Below the pieces are notes generated by a model, which saw nothing but the letters and a program-made list of their open reading frames with translations, was not told where the DNA came from and searched no databases. Positions 62,063-64,000 of a stretch of 64,000 nt of DNA are shown piece by piece (positions within the stretch are counted from its first letter, which is position 1; each line of letters starts with the position of its first letter). The translations under genes were made by a program, and so were the position numbers. This DNA comes from Amaranthus tricolor (lineage: Eukaryota; Streptophyta; Magnoliopsida; Caryophyllales; Amaranthaceae): the NCBI RefSeq assembly GCF_026212465.1, contig NC_080062.1:8128817-8192816 (forward strand), given 5' to 3'.

Positions 62063-64000
62063 TCATTTTGCAATCCACAAAATATCATCATCAAGTAGGA
62101 AATGACATATAGCACAAGTTTTCGAGTTTGTAATTTTATGGCAAATTGCGGGTGCATTCAAGGTCGATCCATCGGTACCGACCAATGTTGCTATGAAAAC
62201 ATTCAAATTTTGTGACTTTTGACAATAGAACACAGCACAAGGGAAAGGAATCTTATGGCAAACAACCGATTGAGATCCACATGGAAGTTTTTTGATTCCT
62301 TGAACTTTATATTCCATCTTGATATCTTTATCTATGTTTGCAGATATTGCTTTAACGTGATTCCCTGTGATAGATGTGGCAAAATCAACCATTGACTCTA
62401 GGGAGTAGCAACACTTATCACTACCTTTTCCATCTTCACAATAACTCAAGGTCTCTTTCATTAATGTAGCCTCTAGTGAATCCATTTTAAGGTTAAAATG
62501 TTTTAAAATTTGAGATAGATTAGCAAGGGAAAATTGTAGCTTCTCAACCATGTCTCGAGGTAGGAAGGTGGCAAGATTGGTTGATTTTGTGAAGTGTAGG
62601 CTCATTTTCTTTCCAAGGCTTAAATCTCCTTCAGAAAAGAATAGAGAAGCAATAGAATCCTCAATAGAGACTACGTTCTCTAACATAGATTGAGGTCCTT
62701 TGAATGTATTTGTATAGGTTGATAGATTTGGACTGGTAGATGAGTCTATAGGTGCTTCATAGCTTTTTGTCTTATCTGTGGCTGGTGATTTAGCTGGCCT
62801 ATAATAGTGTTTACTTGATTTTGATGCATGGTGATGAAAGGATTTTCTTGAGTGATGATGGCTTGATTCATGGTCGTATAGTGAGTTAGAGCGATGGCTT
62901 AAAGATTGGCTAGAGTATTCATTGGAAGCTTTACTAGACTGCTTGTGCGAGGATTGACTTGAGAACCTGTTGTTGGATTCAGAGTTTTGGTTTGTGGCTT
63001 TGCTTGGAACTTGAGTGGAACCTTGTTGGGATGCTTTGTAAGATTGTTGACTTGAGGTTTCCTTAGTTGAGGCTTTACTAGATTTTTGCCAAGAGTTCTT
63101 ATTTGTGGCTTGGTTTGTTACTTGGCTTGAACCTTGATGTGATGTTTCACCAGAATGTTGAGTAGAGGCTTCCACAGATGGTTTGTTTCCTGGTGGGCTG
63201 AAGGCTTTGGTAGATTCTTGCCCAAAGCTTTTGTTTGTTACTTGGTTTTGTATTTGAGATGAGTCTTGTGAAGAGTTTTTATTAGAGTTTTGACTTAAAG
63301 ATTTTTCAGATGCTTCAATACCTTTTTGTTGGGAAGTGTTATTGGTGGTATTGTTTGAAGATTCACCTGATGCTTCATTATGGTTTTGGCTTGAAGATTT
63401 TTCTGATGCTTGGTTAGATGCTTCACTAGACTCTTTACTAGATGATTGCTTAGAATTTTCACTTGAGTGTTGTTTTGTTGAATTTTTAGAAGCTTGGCTA
63501 GAGTTTTGGCTTGCAACTTCATTGTTAGATTCTTGTCTGGAGTGTTGGTTTGTTGCTTTATCAAATGCTTCGTTGTAGTCATTTCTTGAAGCATGTTTAG
63601 CATCCTGACTAGAGTTTTGGCTTGAGGTTTCATCTGCTTCTTGGCCAAAGTTATGGGTTGTATTAACATGTTTGGATTCATGACTAGATTGTTGGCTTGA
63701 GGCTTCACTAGATGATTGGCTACAGTGATTTCTTGAAGAGTGTTTTGATTTTATACTAGAGTGGTGGCTAGATGTTTGATTATATCCTTCACTAGAGCGT
63801 TTTGAACTTTTATTTGATTCTTTGGAAAAATGGTGATTTGAGGAATTTTCAGAAGAATGATAAAATGCTTGGCTAGAATTATGTTTTGAAGCTTGGTTAG
63901 AGGAAAAATTAGAAGATTGTTTAGTAGTATTGTTTTTATTATTAAAGATTTGGTTAGATTTCTTTTTAGAAGACTCTCTTGAAATTTGACTCGAGTTTTG
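62063..64000 (-). CDS. BURP-domain protein with long Ser/Gln/Asn-rich region (5' partial)
   Basis: The minus-strand frame is open from the window edge at 64000 to the stop at 62063: 645 residues with no start codon, so the true start lies outside. About the first 450 residues are a hydrophilic, Ser/Gln/Asn/Lys/His-rich repeat region (for example SSQNSSQ, ASSQQSSHES, SRSNSLYDHESSHHH). The BURP domain follows (about 452-645): FFSEGDLSLGKKMSLHF, ATFLPRDMVEKLQFS, CYSLESMVDFATSITG, VVCHKIPFPCAVFYCQ, ICHFLLDDDILWIAK. BURP proteins are secreted or wall- or vacuole-located in known cases; some are copper-dependent peptide cyclases. Two deviations: the second CH pair is Cys-Gln, and only 10 residues separate the last two CH pairs instead of about 25, giving CH-X10-CQ-X25-CH-X10-CH. 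No Trp/Tyr-containing core peptide repeat of the lyciumin kind is evident. Confidence 0.9.
   Translation of the reverse strand, partial: QNSSQISRESSKKKSNQIFNNKNNTTKQSSNFSSNQASKHNSSQAFYHSSENSSNHHFSKESNKSSKRSSEGYNQTSSHHSSIKSKHSSRNHCSQSSSEASSQQSSHESKHVNTTHNFGQEADETSSQNSSQDAKHASRNDYNEAFDKATNQHSRQESNNEVASQNSSQASKNSTKQHSSENSKQSSSKESSEASNQASEKSSSQNHNEASGESSNNTTNNTSQQKGIEASEKSLSQNSNKNSSQDSSQIQNQVTNKSFGQESTKAFSPPGNKPSVEASTQHSGETSHQGSSQVTNQATNKNSWQKSSKASTKETSSQQSYKASQQGSTQVPSKATNQNSESNNRFSSQSSHKQSSKASNEYSSQSLSHRSNSLYDHESSHHHSRKSFHHHASKSSKHYYRPAKSPATDKTKSYEAPIDSSTSPNLSTYTNTFKGPQSMLENVVSIEDSIASLFFSEGDLSLGKKMSLHFTKSTNLATFLPRDMVEKLQFSLANLSQILKHFNLKMDSLEATLMKETLSYCEDGKGSDKCCYSLESMVDFATSITGNHVKAISANIDKDIKMEYKVQGIKKLPCGSQSVVCHKIPFPCAVFYCQKSQNLNVFIATLVGTDGSTLNAPAICHKITNSKTCAICHFLLDDDILWIAK

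Noticed and set aside
63295..63708. Lys/Gln-rich minus frame of 137 residues and a plus-strand frame at 63336-63578
   Set aside because: Both are other-frame readings of the repetitive N-terminal part of the BURP gene, whose frame is open throughout.

Overview
This window looks like nuclear DNA of a dicotyledonous plant. It is very AT-rich, its genes carry introns with plant-type splice sites, and most of it is transposable-element debris: Mutator-like (MULE), hAT, CACTA, copia, gypsy-type solo LTRs, Helitron-like ends, SINEs and MITEs. The species cannot be named from the sequence alone. No bacterial operon, CRISPR array or rRNA gene is visible.

Four host genes can be read with confidence. 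A five-exon cytosolic chorismate mutase (CM2 type, + strand, 9745-13559) sits near the left end. A five-exon group I WRKY factor, most like WRKY32 (+ strand, 41322-46142), lies in the middle. A three-exon F-box gene (+ strand, 57107-59381) belongs to a locally duplicated cluster that also holds a broken copy (53441-55040) and a truncated copy (60414-60540). A BURP-domain gene on the minus strand (62063-64000) runs off the right edge and has a Ser/Gln/Asn-rich N-terminal region of about 450 residues. A lone first exon with a signal peptide (1539-1669) may start a fifth gene whose remainder I cannot find.

Layout: 1-9.7 kb holds the lone exon, a CACTA derivative (3.0-5.3 kb), a SINE and small hAT and foldback MITEs. 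The chorismate mutase gene fills 9.7-13.6 kb. From 14.4 to 23.0 kb lies a MULE whose minus strand encodes an N-terminal PB1-like protein, a MURA-type transposase and then a plant mobile domain (PMD) protein; a 3.7-kb hAT element with an exact 8-bp target duplication splits the PMD gene. From 23.26 to 27.85 kb lies a second MULE of a different family, with about 170-bp inverted repeats and an exact 9-bp target duplication. It also carried a transposase and a PMD gene, and was entered by a CACTA element and then collapsed by a deletion. The stretch 28.6-41 kb holds two solo LTRs, a Helitron-like element, a LINE fragment and MITEs. The WRKY gene follows, then 46-50 kb of repeats. The F-box cluster spans 50-60.5 kb, where a copia element sits inside a MITE that sits in the promoter region of the broken copy. 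The BURP gene closes the window.

The four host genes do not form a pathway. The most informative content is the nested-insertion history, which exact target-site duplications and related empty sites allow to be ordered, and the fact that two unrelated MULE families here both pair a transposase with a PMD gene and both carry palindromes near their ends.
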